Assembly: GCA_947473805.1 (NCBI GenBank)
Contig: CANJGB010000011.1
Span: 29,778-93,777, forward strand
Origin: Alphaproteobacteria bacterium
GTDB taxonomy: Bacteria > Pseudomonadota > Alphaproteobacteria > Ferrovibrionales > Ferrovibrionaceae
Reading direction: 5' to 3'
DNA: 64,000 nucleotides
Shown here: piece after piece, positions 28,496-37,717 of the stretch
Position numbering within the stretch: position 1 is the first letter of the stretch
Layout: each line of letters begins with the position of its first letter
Made by a program: the position numbers and the translations under genes
Notes under the pieces: model-generated
Databases searched by the model: none
The model's input: the letters and a program-made list of their open reading frames with translations, nothing else
What the model was told of the DNA's origin: nothing

Positions 28496-29001
28496 CCGTA
28501 ATCGATGAAGCCAAGGTGGAGGCGCTGCCCCCACCACCCGATGTGCGGTATTTCAGCCCGCCCAATCTTCTGAAGATGAAGGTCGGCGATGGCCGGATCG
28601 ATGCGGATTCCATCGCCAAGGCGGAAAATGCGGTGCTACAGCTCAAGGACGATTTTCTTGAGTGGGTCCGCGCCGATCTTGAGCGCATGGAAGCTGCCCT
28701 TGGCCGCGCGAGAATGGATGGCGCCCAGCGCAAGGAGCATATCGAGACGCTATTCGCCGTGTGCCACGACATGAAGGGCCAGGGCGGAACTTTCGGCTAC
28801 CCGCTGATCTCGCGCATAGGCCACTCGCTGTGCACGATGCTGGAGCGGGACGGCAAAGAGTCCAACCTCAAGATCGCCAGTGCGCATGTCGAGGCGATAC
28901 GCGGGATCATCTTGCGCAACGTCACCGGAGATGGCGGCGCAATCGGCCAGTTGATTGCCGAAGGCCTGGAAGCAGCAGCCTTTCCGCCGCCGTCAAACTG
29001 A
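28492..29001 (+). CDS. Histidine phosphotransfer (Hpt) domain protein
   Basis: A 169-residue helical protein. The phospho-accepting His is H92 in CHDMKGQGGTFGYPLI, the Hpt H-x-(L/M)-K-G signature, followed by ISRIGHSLCTML. The N-terminal 45 residues contain a Pro-rich stretch and FSPPNLLKMKVG, a motif often seen in alphaproteobacterial Hpt proteins next to receivers. It is translated with the upstream receiver gene (ATGA overlap) and likely shuttles phosphate between an unlinked kinase and these receivers. Confidence 0.9.
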   Translation: MTVIDEAKVEALPPPPDVRYFSPPNLLKMKVGDGRIDADSIAKAENAVLQLKDDFLEWVRADLERMEAALGRARMDGAQRKEHIETLFAVCHDMKGQGGTFGYPLISRIGHSLCTMLERDGKESNLKIASAHVEAIRGIILRNVTGDGGAIGQLIAEGLEAAAFPPPSN

Positions 29002-29005
29002 CCAG

Positions 29006-29531
29006 CTAGAGCTCGACCATATCGCCGGATGGCGGAGCATCCGCCCGGCGACGCAAAGCGCCGGCCCATTTGGGATCGCGGCGACGACGGCGATCCGGTC
29101 CGAAATAAGCGGGTGCCCGCAGGAAACGCCGGGGCCGCTCACACACATCGACCAACCGGGCACAGATCCCGCGCACCGTCACCGGCTTGGCGAGAAACTC
29201 CGTCACGCCCGCATCCCGCGCCATGGTCACCCGGTCCGCCGAGGAATGTGCGGTGACCATGATGATGGGCAAAAAGGCGTGCGGACCGGTTGGGTCGCTA
29301 CGAATTTGCCGCACCAGATCCAACCCCGACATGGGCTTCATCTCCCAGTCGCACATCAGGATGTCCGGCTTCAATTGAGGCAGCAGATCAAGCGCCTCCT
29401 GGCCTTCTGACGCTAGCGATATGCGGCCAACGCCAATAGACGCCAATATGTTGTGGAACAGCCGCCTTGCGCCAGCCAGGGGCCGACGGGCAGCGCAACG
29501 AAGCCGGGTCTTTGTGTCGCATGGATGACAT
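29006..29531 (-). pseudogene. Receiver-domain response regulator with a frameshift/deletion near its N-terminus
   Basis: From about 29485 leftwards the frame encodes most of a receiver: RRLFHNILASIGVG, the phospho-Asp in ILMCDWEMKPMSG, the switch region VTAHSS, Lys in FLAKPVT, and the tail AYFGPDRRRRR. The expected N-terminal beta strand with its acidic Asp pair is missing. The only well-placed ribosome site (GGAGG upstream of ATGs at 29531/29522) opens a different frame (MRHKDPASLRC...). That frame would have to shift near 29485-29500 to reach the receiver. The alternative in-frame start is a TTG at 29560 without a ribosome site. Either a real deletion over the Asp-pair codons or a sequencing error. 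Confidence 0.6.
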
Positions 29532-29560
29532 TCCCTCCGTTGCCAGGAGCGGCCGGTCAA

Positions 29561-29574
29561 GGTACCGCGGTACC
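29561..29574. promoter_or_regulatory. 14-bp perfect palindrome in the receiver/hemA divergent region
   Basis: GGTACCGCGGTACC is a perfect palindrome in the 144-bp gap between the minus-strand receiver gene and hemA, 102 bp before the hemA start. It could be an operator or a short hairpin; no factor is identified. Confidence 0.35.
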
Positions 29575-29675
29575 CTTGGCCGCCCCGATTTGCTATCGTA
29601 CCATGAGACAGGTTGGGGAGCTTCCGCCATGCGCCAGTAGCGGCGCGGGCGGCACTGAAAGGTGAGCTGGGTCCG

Positions 29676-30890
29676 ATGGATTACGAGAAGGTTTTTGCCG
29701 ACGCGGTCGCTCGCCTGAAGGCGGAGAAACGCTACCGGGTTTTCACCAGCCTCGCGCGCATGGCCGGTGAATTTCCCCGCGCCGTGAACCATTCGGATCC
29801 GCTGCGGCGCGAAATTACCGTCTGGTGCTCGAACGACTATCTCGGCATGGGCCAGAACCCGAAGGTCCTCGACGCAATGACCGACGCAATCCGTGCGTAT
29901 GGCGCCGGCGCCGGTGGCACCCGCAACATCTCTGGCACGCATCAGGCGATGGTTGCGCTTGAGCATGAACTGGCAGACCTGCACCGTACCGAGGCGGCGC
30001 TGGTTTTCACGTCGGGCTACGTCGCCAACCAGACGGCAATCGCCACATTGGCCAAGCTGATGCCGGGATGCATCCTGTTTTCCGACGCGATGAACCACAA
30101 TTCGATGATCGAGGGCGTACGCCACTCGGGCGCGGAGAAGCACATTTTCCGGCACAACGATGCCGCCCATCTCGAAGAACTGCTGAAGGCCGCCCCTGCG
30201 GGTCGCCCCAAGATGATCCTCTTCGAATCGGTGTATTCGATGGACGGCGACATTGCGCCCATTCGCGCCTTCTGCGATTTGGCCGACAAGTACGGCGCCA
30301 TGACCTACCTGGATGAAGTCCATGCGGTGGGGATGTATGGCGAGCGTGGCGCGGGCGTCGCGGAGCGCGATGGCGTCATGGACCGAATCACCGTGGTCCA
30401 GGGCACCCTGGGCAAGGCATTTGGTGTGATTGGCGGTTATATCGCGGGGTCTGCGGCGATGGTGGATGCGGTCCGCAGCCACGCGCCCGGTTTCATCTTC
30501 ACGACCACCCTGCCGCCCGTGATTGCTGCCGGCGCCGCCGCCAGCATCCGGCACCTGAAGTCCAGCACGGTGGAGCGTTCCGCGCAGCAGGCGAACGCAG
30601 CCCGGCTGAAGGCGATGCTGATTGACGCCGGCCTGCCGGTCCTGCCCAGCGTGAGCCACATCGTTCCGTTGATGGTGGGCGATGCCGCCCTGTGCAAGCG
30701 GGCCAGCGATATGCTGCTGGATGACCACGCGATCTATATCCAGCCGATCAACTATCCGACCGTGGCGCGCGGCACCGAGCGCCTGCGCATTACCCCCGGT
30801 CCCCTGCACACCGAGGAAATGATGGCCGAGCTGGTCATCGCCCTGGAGAATGTCTGGGATCGCCTCGGACTGCGCCGCCGCGCCGCCTGA
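29676..30890 (+). CDS. hemA: 5-aminolevulinate synthase
   Basis: A 404-residue PLP enzyme of the alpha-oxoamine synthase family that condenses glycine and succinyl-CoA, the first step of haem synthesis by the C4 route used by alphaproteobacteria. It shows CSNDYLGMG, the glycine-rich [14 protein letters not shown], the cofactor-binding [10 protein letters not shown] and the PLP Lys in [12 protein letters not shown]. The start 29676 ([15 protein letters not shown]) is the usual ALAS N-terminus. It is followed by a strong shared terminator. Confidence 0.96.
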   Translation: MDYEKVFADAVARLKAEKRYRVFTSLARMAGEFPRAVNHSDPLRREITVWCSNDYLGMGQNPKVLDAMTDAIRAYGAGAGGTRNISGTHQAMVALEHELADLHRTEAALVFTSGYVANQTAIATLAKLMPGCILFSDAMNHNSMIEGVRHSGAEKHIFRHNDAAHLEELLKAAPAGRPKMILFESVYSMDGDIAPIRAFCDLADKYGAMTYLDEVHAVGMYGERGAGVAERDGVMDRITVVQGTLGKAFGVIGGYIAGSAAMVDAVRSHAPGFIFTTTLPPVIAAGAAASIRHLKSSTVERSAQQANAARLKAMLIDAGLPVLPSVSHIVPLMVGDAALCKRASDMLLDDHAIYIQPINYPTVARGTERLRITPGPLHTEEMMAELVIALENVWDRLGLRRRAA

Positions 30891-30943
30891 AAAAAGTCCC
30901 GAGGCCCTCGGCAGCTTTCAAGCCAACAATCCTGCCAAAAAAG

Positions 30944-30970
30944 AAACGGCGCCCCACCGGAGCGCCGTTT
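30944..30970. terminator. Bidirectional rho-independent terminator
   Basis: AAACGGCGC (30944-30952) pairs with GCGCCGTTT (30962-30970). On the plus strand it is followed by CCGTTTTT, and on the minus strand by CTTTTTTGG. It lies between the convergent hemA and porin genes and serves both. Confidence 0.9.
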
Positions 30971-30990
30971 CCGTTTTTATGCGGACTGGA

Positions 30991-31764
30991 TCAGAACGTC
31001 TTGCTGACCGTGAAGACCGCGCGGTCTTCGCAGGTCGACAGGCCGCCGAAGCACTCGGCCTTGCTCAGGTCGGTGCCGATGTACTGCAGCGAGACGCCGA
31101 GCGTGTACACCGTGGCCGACACACCCAGGGTCCAGGTGTTGTAGTCCGGCGTGCCCCAACGGGCGTTGTTCTTGATGTCCTGGTGATTGTACTCGCCCAT
31201 CAGCGCGACGCTGTACGGGGTGAGCATGTCGACCGGCACCGGAACGGTGACGCCGCCCGTGTAGTACTCGGCATGGCCCGTATTGCCAGCGCGGTTGCCC
31301 TGGAAGTCAGGCGAGTAGCGGAAGCCAACGTACGGGACCGCGAAGCCGAAGTCATAGCTCAGCTTGATGCCCGGCTCGACGAAGTCGAGGTTGTTGCCGC
31401 TGTTGGTGCCCGGATAGTAGTAGTAAATCACGTTCAGGTCGTAGCCGACCTTGTCGAGCACGGTGCCGCGAACGCCGGCGGTGAAGTCGGTCTCGAGGTT
31501 GCCACCGAAATTGATGCTCGAACCCCAGACGCTGCCGTACAGGGTCGCAAAATCCGTCACCGGGATCGAGTATTCGATCGAACCCTGGACCGCCGGATCG
31601 TTGCCGGTCTGCGAGATGCCGCGATACTTGTAATCGGTGGTGAAGCCGACCGAACCGGCAAAATTGCCGCCGAACGGACCGCTCGGGTCAGCCGCCTGGG
31701 CCGACACGGTGCCGAGGCCGGCGCAAATCGCGGCCGCCGAAACCAAGGTACGAAGCTTAAGCAT
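30991..31764 (-). CDS. TorF-family outer-membrane porin
   Basis: A 257-residue outer-membrane beta-barrel. The signal peptide covers residues 1-24 (GTVSAQA). The TorF motif GSVGFTTDYKYRGISQTG appears right after it, then alternating amphipathic strands and a terminal Phe (VFTVSKTF) recognised by the BAM machinery. The start at 31764 has AAGGAG 8 bp upstream, rejecting a 50-residue extension. The transported solute is unknown. A palindrome lies about 100 bp upstream. Confidence 0.88.
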   Translation of the reverse strand: MLKLRTLVSAAAICAGLGTVSAQAADPSGPFGGNFAGSVGFTTDYKYRGISQTGNDPAVQGSIEYSIPVTDFATLYGSVWGSSINFGGNLETDFTAGVRGTVLDKVGYDLNVIYYYYPGTNSGNNLDFVEPGIKLSYDFGFAVPYVGFRYSPDFQGNRAGNTGHAEYYTGGVTVPVPVDMLTPYSVALMGEYNHQDIKNNARWGTPDYNTWTLGVSATVYTLGVSLQYIGTDLSKAECFGGLSTCEDRAVFTVSKTF

Positions 31765-31861
31765 ATGAAATCTCCTTGAAGGACCCTGTGACTTGCCGAT
31801 TGCAACGGCCCCAGAGCACTGACTGGAAAGTATTCTCCCCAGCCTCGCGGAGCTAACGATA

Positions 31862-31873
31862 TCGCAATTGCGA
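31862..31873. promoter_or_regulatory. 12-bp palindrome upstream of the porin gene
   Basis: TCGCAATTGCGA is a perfect palindrome 98 bp upstream of the porin start, inside an AT-richer 336-bp intergenic stretch (31765-32100). It is a candidate operator. No convincing -35/-10 pair was found, and nothing else is recognisable in the stretch. Confidence 0.35.
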
Positions 31874-32100
31874 GATGGGAGAGGTCGGTCCGACACAGAT
31901 AAAATCTTTAACAATCAAATAGATAGGCAAAATAGCACAGCTGTTTGCCACCAATTTATACAGTCATCTTGCCCATATTTAAGGCGAACACCGCAATCTC
32001 TGATACGGTTTTGATCAATGGCGACAGAAGAGCTGATGCAGGCTTGCAACACTCGTGGACAAAAAGTCCAAACCATTACACCGACGAACAAACTCGCCGT

Positions 32101-33789
32101 TCAAGTTCGCTTCCGCGCCTCGAATTTCTTCCGCTCCTCGGCGACCAATTCCTTCTTGGAGAGCTTGCCGATCATCGTTTTGGGCAATTCGGCGCGGAAT
32201 TCGATCTCGCTGGGCATTTCGTGCTTTCCGAGTCGCTCGCGCAGAAACGTGGTCAAGTCGGCACTGCTCAGCGCCTGCCCGTCTTTTAGGCGGACAAAAG
32301 CCTTGGGCGTTTCGCCGCGATATTCGTCCGGGATACCGATCACGGTAACTTCCGCCACGGCGGGGTGCTGGTGGATCGCCTCTTCGACATGGCGGGGGAA
32401 GACATTGAACCCGCTGACCAGGATGAGGTCCTTCATGCGGTCGATGATGAACGTATAGCCGTCCTCGTCCATGTAGCCGACGTCGCCGGTGCGCAGGCGT
32501 CCGTTGAGCAACACTTCATCTGTCGCGGCTGCCCGGCCCCAGTAACCCCGCATCACCTGCGGACCCATGACGCAGATCTCTCCGGCTTCGCCGCGCGGCA
32601 TGAGGCGCTCGGGATTTTCCCGATCGACAATGATGATCTCGGTGCCCGGCACCGGCAGGCCGATGGACCCCGCCTTGTTCAAGCCGTAGAGCGGATTGGC
32701 GCAAACCACGGGCGATGCCTCGGTCAGGCCATAGCCCTCGATAACCTTGCAGCCGGTCAGGGATTCGAATTTCTGCTTCACCTCGACCGGCAGCGGCGCG
32801 CCGCCGGAAATACATCCCTTGAGCGACGACAGGTCGTAAGACTTGATGTCCGGATAATTGTTCATCGCGGTGAACATGGTTGGCACGCCCGGCATCAACG
32901 TCGGCTTCTTGGTCGCAATGTCCTTCAACACCGGCACAAGTTCAAAGCGCGGATGCATGATGATCTCGCCGCCAATGCGAACCGAGAAGTTCATGACCGC
33001 CGTCATTGCAAAAACGTGGAAGAACGGCAGCACACCCATCATTCGTTCGGCGCCGGGCTTCAGCCCGCCAAACCACAACGCGCTCTGCACGGTGTTCGCG
33101 TAAAGATTGGCGTGGCTCAGCATCGCGCCCTTGGCAACACCTGTCGTTCCGCCGGTATATTGCAGCACCGCGATGTCCTGCTTGGCGTCGACCTCGACGG
33201 CATTGAACTTGCCGTCATTGTCCAGAACATCGCTGAACTTCGTATGATCGGCGCCCCAGCTTACAGGCGCGACATCCTTTCTGCGGACCAGCGGGAACAG
33301 AAAGTTCTTCGGAAACGGCAGGACCTCCGACATGGTCCCCACAATCAGGTGGCGCAGGGTCGAGGTGCCAAGCAAGGGGCGAATCTTCGGATACAGCGCC
33401 CTCAGATTCAGCGTGACCATAAACTCGGTCTTGCTGTCCTCGATCTGCTGGCGAAGCTCCGGTTCCGAATAGAGCGGGCTGTAATTGACGATCGTGCCGC
33501 CGGCCTTCAGCACGCCGTAGTAAGCCACCATGAACTGTGGGCAATTCGCGAGGAACAGTCCAACCCTGACGCCTTTGCCGACACCAAGCTTCTGAAACCC
33601 GGCGGCAGCCCGATCGACCATGCGTTTGAGCTCCGCATAGGCGTAGGTCCGGCCAAGGAAGTCGATCGCGGGATTGTTCGGATAGGCAGCCGCGGCATCG
33701 TCGAGCAGCGTATATAACGGCCGCTCGGGAATCTCGGCATGCCAGTCGATGCCATCGGGATACTTCGCCAGCCAGGGGCGCTCGGTCAT
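32101..33789 (-). CDS. Long-chain fatty-acid-CoA ligase (AMP-dependent)
   Basis: A 562-residue adenylate-forming enzyme of FadD length. Motifs include LQYTGGTTGVAKGAML (P-loop), EGYGLTEASPV, TGDVGYMDEDGYTFIIDRMKDLI and the catalytic Lys near PKTMIGKLSKKEL. It activates fatty acids to CoA esters at the inner membrane. The start at 33789 (MTERPWLAKYPDGID) has GGGAGGA upstream. It is the distal gene of a minus-strand catabolic run with an enoyl-CoA hydratase, an MBL hydrolase and an acyl-CoA dehydrogenase. Confidence 0.94.
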   Translation of the reverse strand: MTERPWLAKYPDGIDWHAEIPERPLYTLLDDAAAAYPNNPAIDFLGRTYAYAELKRMVDRAAAGFQKLGVGKGVRVGLFLANCPQFMVAYYGVLKAGGTIVNYSPLYSEPELRQQIEDSKTEFMVTLNLRALYPKIRPLLGTSTLRHLIVGTMSEVLPFPKNFLFPLVRRKDVAPVSWGADHTKFSDVLDNDGKFNAVEVDAKQDIAVLQYTGGTTGVAKGAMLSHANLYANTVQSALWFGGLKPGAERMMGVLPFFHVFAMTAVMNFSVRIGGEIIMHPRFELVPVLKDIATKKPTLMPGVPTMFTAMNNYPDIKSYDLSSLKGCISGGAPLPVEVKQKFESLTGCKVIEGYGLTEASPVVCANPLYGLNKAGSIGLPVPGTEIIIVDRENPERLMPRGEAGEICVMGPQVMRGYWGRAAATDEVLLNGRLRTGDVGYMDEDGYTFIIDRMKDLILVSGFNVFPRHVEEAIHQHPAVAEVTVIGIPDEYRGETPKAFVRLKDGQALSSADLTTFLRERLGKHEMPSEIEFRAELPKTMIGKLSKKELVAEERKKFEARKRT

Positions 33790-33881
33790 TTTTCCTCCCA
33801 CGGGCTCCGGTGGCCCCTGCCCCCAGTGTACCCGCGCCCGGCGCCGAACGGAATGCTCTACCGCCCGGCCCGTCCGGTGCC

Positions 33882-34676
33882 CTACTTGCCGGTGAAAACC
33901 GGCTTCCTTTTCTCGATGAAGGCCTTGATACCCTCGTGCATGTCCGCCGTGGTGGAACAATCGGCGAAACTGTCCGCCTCGGCCTGCAACTGGCTTTCCA
34001 GGCTGCGCTCCAGCGACTGGTTCAGCAGCCTCTTGGCATTGGCCAAGGCGTGGGTCGCGCCGGCGGCCAAACGCCCCGCAAGCTTCGCCGTTTCAGCGTC
34101 CAGCTGCGCAACCGGCACCACGAAATTTACCAGGCCGCGCGCCTTCGCAGTTGCAGCATCGAAGCGGTCGCCCAGCAGGGCGATTTCCATAGCGGTCTTC
34201 AGACCCACGAGGCGCGGCAGGTGGTACGAGCCGCCGCCATCCGGGCTGACGCCGATATTATTGTAGGCGAGGGTGAAATTGGACGTATCGGCGGCAATCA
34301 CCAGGTCGCACGCCATGGCGAGGCTGAGGCCAAAGCCGGCGCAGGCGCCCTTCACACTGGCCACCACCGGCTTGCGCATGCGGCGGAAGGTGACGATGGA
34401 GTGGTGCACCTCGTGGACAATGTCCTCGAAGATGCGACGGCGCGCCTCGGCCGGTTCGTCGAACGCCGGAAGGAACCATTTCAGGTCACCGCCGGCCATG
34501 AAGTGATCACCGGCGCCCTGGATCACCACGCAACGGACCGAAGGATCGGATTCCACCTGCGAGGCGAAATCGCGCATGCCCTTGACCATGTCGGCGGACA
34601 ACGCGTTCAGCGCGCCCGGCCGGTTCAGGGTCAGCGTGGCAATCGGTCCCTCAATGGCGGCAATGGTGTCGCTCAT
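33882..34676 (-). CDS. Enoyl-CoA hydratase/isomerase family protein
   Basis: A 264-residue crotonase-fold protein. The oxyanion-hole segment AGGDLKWF corresponds to the family A-G-A/G-D-L, KGACAGFGLSLAMACDLVIA follows, and DGGGSYHLPRLVG is the second catalytic region. One acidic residue of the classical Glu pair appears replaced (SPDGGGSYHL), so isomerase or thioesterase activity cannot be excluded. The start 34676 is MSDTIAAIEG. It is likely the beta-oxidation hydration step after the acyl-CoA dehydrogenase upstream. Confidence 0.9.
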   Translation of the reverse strand: MSDTIAAIEGPIATLTLNRPGALNALSADMVKGMRDFASQVESDPSVRCVVIQGAGDHFMAGGDLKWFLPAFDEPAEARRRIFEDIVHEVHHSIVTFRRMRKPVVASVKGACAGFGLSLAMACDLVIAADTSNFTLAYNNIGVSPDGGGSYHLPRLVGLKTAMEIALLGDRFDAATAKARGLVNFVVPVAQLDAETAKLAGRLAAGATHALANAKRLLNQSLERSLESQLQAEADSFADCSTTADMHEGIKAFIEKRKPVFTGK

Positions 34677-34698
34677 GGCGTCGTCTCCCGGTTCGGTT

Positions 34699-35769
34699 CT
34701 ATTCGTGGCCGATTTCGGCCGGCGGTATTTCTGTGGTTGCGCGGCGGAACTGGTAGACGCCATCGGCGTCCAGCCGGCGCTGCGCCGTACCGTCGACAAC
34801 CATGTACTGCAGGTGCGCCAGCGCCTCGCTCGACGCCATGATGCGCTGAAATCCCTCAAGCTGGCGGCGGAACAGGACCGGCAACACATCGGGCATCGGC
34901 GTCCAGTCTTCCATCGCCGCGCCGAGCAGGCCCAGCCGCACCGCATGGTGGTGCGCCAGCTGGTCGGCACGCGCGCCGACGCCGACAAACGGATCGTTAT
35001 GCGCCGGCAGGACGAGCGTTTCCGACGGCAGGCTGTTGAACTGTTTCAGCGAGTTCAGGTACAGGCCCAGTGGATTGCCCTCCGGCTCGTTGGCGTGCAG
35101 GCCGATATGCGGGCTGATCCGCGGCAGTACCTGGTCCCCAGAGATCAGCACGTTCAGCGCCGGACAGTACAGGCAGGCATGCTCGGGCGAATGGCCGCGC
35201 CCGATCATGATCTTCCAGTCGTGCTGGCCAATGCGGATGACATCGCCCTCGGTCATGCGGCGGAAAGCACGCGGCACCTCCCACGACTGCTTCTGCATGT
35301 TCGCGTAGCCGCTGGACTTGATCTGCTCGATCGCCTCGGCGCCAAAGCCGCTGCGCCGGTAGAACTCCAGCACATGTTCCGGCACCTCCGGCAGCGCCTC
35401 GAGCCAGAGCATCCGGGCGAACGACCATTCGCCGAACGTCATCCACAATTCGATCCCGGGGAACCGCTGGGTGATCCAGCCCGCCATGCCCGTATGGTCG
35501 ATGTGAAAATGGGTGCAGATCACGCGCTTCACCGGCTTGCCGCCGATCTCGCGCGTGAAAACGTTTTCCCACAGTTCCTGGATCTGGTCCGTCTTCACGC
35601 CGGTATCGACCACGGTCCAGCCATCGCCGTCTTCAACCAGCCACAGGTTGATGTGGTCGAGGCCGGCCAGCGGCATCGGCATACGCACCCAGCGCACGCC
35701 CTCGGCGACGGGCATGGCTTCGCCCGGTTCCGGGCGGCGGTCGAACGGAAAGGTAATGGTCTGGGTCAC
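34699..35769 (-). CDS. MBL-fold metallo-hydrolase
   Basis: A 356-residue metallo-beta-lactamase-fold enzyme. The zinc motif is CTHFHIDHTGMAGW near residue 85. GRGHSPEHACLYCP and LISGDQVLPRISPHIG provide later ligands, and PAHNDPF closes the site. A C-terminal helical extension (residues about 270-350) matches the glyoxalase-II-like MBL proteins found beside acyl-CoA genes in alphaproteobacteria. A thioester-hydrolase role in the neighbouring fatty-acyl pathway is an inference. Confidence 0.88.
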   Translation of the reverse strand: MTQTITFPFDRRPEPGEAMPVAEGVRWVRMPMPLAGLDHINLWLVEDGDGWTVVDTGVKTDQIQELWENVFTREIGGKPVKRVICTHFHIDHTGMAGWITQRFPGIELWMTFGEWSFARMLWLEALPEVPEHVLEFYRRSGFGAEAIEQIKSSGYANMQKQSWEVPRAFRRMTEGDVIRIGQHDWKIMIGRGHSPEHACLYCPALNVLISGDQVLPRISPHIGLHANEPEGNPLGLYLNSLKQFNSLPSETLVLPAHNDPFVGVGARADQLAHHHAVRLGLLGAAMEDWTPMPDVLPVLFRRQLEGFQRIMASSEALAHLQYMVVDGTAQRRLDADGVYQFRRATTEIPPAEIGHE

Positions 35770-35847
35770 GCGAATACTTCACCTGGAAATTGAACGCCGA
35801 ACTATACCCGTGCGGACGGTGCGTCGGCGGGGATTTGTGCCGCAGGC

Positions 35848-37626
35848 TTACGCTACGTCAAGATCGCCGAACACCTCGTCGGCGCCAAGTACCGCTGGTA
35901 AAAGGCCCGGCACCTGCGCCAGCACCTGCTCGCCATAAAAGCGCGCGGTCGCAATTTTGGCGGCATTGAACCTGTCGGCATTACCCAGACGCAACGCCGC
36001 CAGGGCCTGCCGCGCGAGCAGCCAGCCGCCCACCGTCACCGCCAGCATGCGCAAATAGGGCGTGGCACCGCCGATGGCCTTGTTCGGGTCGCTGGCGGCC
36101 AGCGGCACCAGCCGCGCAGTGGCGTGATCTACGGCGGTCAGCGCCGCTGTCAGACTCGTGCGGATCGCCTCCAGCGCCGGGCCGGCACCGGCCAGATCCT
36201 TGTCAACCGCGCGCATATCTTCCACTAAGGCGGACAGGGCCGCCGCGCCCTTGCCGGAAATCTTGCGCAGGACCAGGTCGATGGCCTGGATGCCGTTCGT
36301 GCCTTCGTAGATCGGTGCGATGCGCACATCGCGAAGGTGCTGCGCCGCGCCCGTCCCCTCGATGAAGCCCATGCCGCCATGGACCTGTACGCCGAGCGAT
36401 GCGATCTCGACACCGAGGTCGGTGCACCACGCCTTGGACAGCGGGATAAGCAGTTGGGCCAGGCCCAGTTGTTCCGCGCGCACCGCTGCATCCGCATGAT
36501 GGTGGGCGCGGTCGAGCACGGCGGCGTTGAAATAGATCAGCCCGCGCATCGCCTCGATCTGCGACCGCATCAGCATCAAATTGCGGCGCACATCGGGATG
36601 CTGGACGATGGCGACGTCCGCGCCGCCAACCTGCCCGATCAACCGTCCCTGTCGCCGCTCGCGCGCGTAGGCCAGCGCCTGCTGGTAGGCGCGTTCGGCA
36701 ATGGCAAGGCCCTGCAGGCCGACCGAAAGCCGTGCATTGTTCATCATGGTGAACATGCAGCGCATGCCCTCGTTCTCCGCGCCGAGCAGATAGCCGATGG
36801 CGCCACCATTGTCGCCATAGGACATGACACAGGTCGGGCTGCCATGGATTCCCAGCTTGTGTTCGACCGAGACGCAGCGCAGATCGTTGGCCTGGCCCGG
36901 CCTGCCATCGGCGCCGATCAGGAACTTTGGCACGATGAACAGCGAGATGCCCTTCGTGCCCGCCGGCGCACCGGGCGTGCGCGCCAGGACGAGGTGGATA
37001 ATGTTCTCGGCCATGTCGTGGTCGCCGAAGGTGATGAATATCTTCGTGCCGGTGATCAGCCACGAACCATCGCCGGCAGGCTCCGCCCTGGTCTTCAATG
37101 CGCCGACATCGGACCCGGCCTGCGGTTCGGTCAGGTTCATGGTGCCAGTCCAGGTACCCGCGACCAGTTTCGGCAGATAGGTCGCCACCTGTTCCGGCGT
37201 GCCGTGCACGGACAGCGCCTCGACCGCGCCCTGGGTCAGCAGCGGACACAGCGAGAAGGCCATGTTGGCCGAGGTGATCATCTCCTGGGTCACCATGGCG
37301 ACCGCCCAGGGCAGGCCGCCGCCGCCCTGCATCGGATCGAATGGCACGCCGTTCCAGCCGCCGGCGCAGAACTGTGCGTAGGCGTCGCGGAATCCGTCCG
37401 CGGTACGGACAGTGCCATTTTCCAGCCGGCAGCCCTGGCGGTCGCCGGCCTGGTTGGTCGGGGCGATGACGTGCTGCGCCAGCCGCGCGGCCTCGGCCAA
37501 TACCGCTTCGACCAGATCGGGCTCGGCAGACTCGAAGCCCGGCAACGTGGCCAGATCGGCCAGTCCGGCGGTCTCGCGCAGGGCAAAGGTCATGTCCCTG
37601 AGCGGGGCGACATAGTCGGCAGCCAC
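35848..37626 (-). CDS. Acyl-CoA dehydrogenase (long form with C-terminal extension)
   Basis: A 592-residue FAD-dependent dehydrogenase of the long type. The substrate/FAD motif is NLTEPQAGSDVGALKTRA, then GTKIFITFGDHDM, and the core ends in GMGFIEGTGAAQHLRDVRIAPIYEGTNGIQA, followed by a helical C-terminal domain (residues about 450-590). The start is the GTG at 37626 (VAADYVAPLRDMTFALRE), with AAGGGAG upstream; family members begin with this YKAPLRDM-like segment. The frame is open a further 82 codons upstream, but that is antisense to tsaC. It introduces the trans-2 double bond in acyl-CoA. Confidence 0.92.
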   Translation of the reverse strand: MAADYVAPLRDMTFALRETAGLADLATLPGFESAEPDLVEAVLAEAARLAQHVIAPTNQAGDRQGCRLENGTVRTADGFRDAYAQFCAGGWNGVPFDPMQGGGGLPWAVAMVTQEMITSANMAFSLCPLLTQGAVEALSVHGTPEQVATYLPKLVAGTWTGTMNLTEPQAGSDVGALKTRAEPAGDGSWLITGTKIFITFGDHDMAENIIHLVLARTPGAPAGTKGISLFIVPKFLIGADGRPGQANDLRCVSVEHKLGIHGSPTCVMSYGDNGGAIGYLLGAENEGMRCMFTMMNNARLSVGLQGLAIAERAYQQALAYARERRQGRLIGQVGGADVAIVQHPDVRRNLMLMRSQIEAMRGLIYFNAAVLDRAHHHADAAVRAEQLGLAQLLIPLSKAWCTDLGVEIASLGVQVHGGMGFIEGTGAAQHLRDVRIAPIYEGTNGIQAIDLVLRKISGKGAAALSALVEDMRAVDKDLAGAGPALEAIRTSLTAALTAVDHATARLVPLAASDPNKAIGGATPYLRMLAVTVGGWLLARQALAALRLGNADRFNAAKIATARFYGEQVLAQVPGLLPAVLGADEVFGDLDVA

Positions 37627-37717
37627 GGCGTTCTCCCTTCGCGTGTCCGGTACGAACAGGTAATATCGTACGTCATCCACCGAGACAAACCTGACCGAGT
37701 TGAGCCGACCCGAACCC

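Noticed and set aside
27829..29558. Shared 15-mer caggagcggccggtc upstream of both receiver genes
   Set aside because: GC-rich 15-mers recur by chance at this base composition, and the two copies have different orientation relative to their receiver genes.
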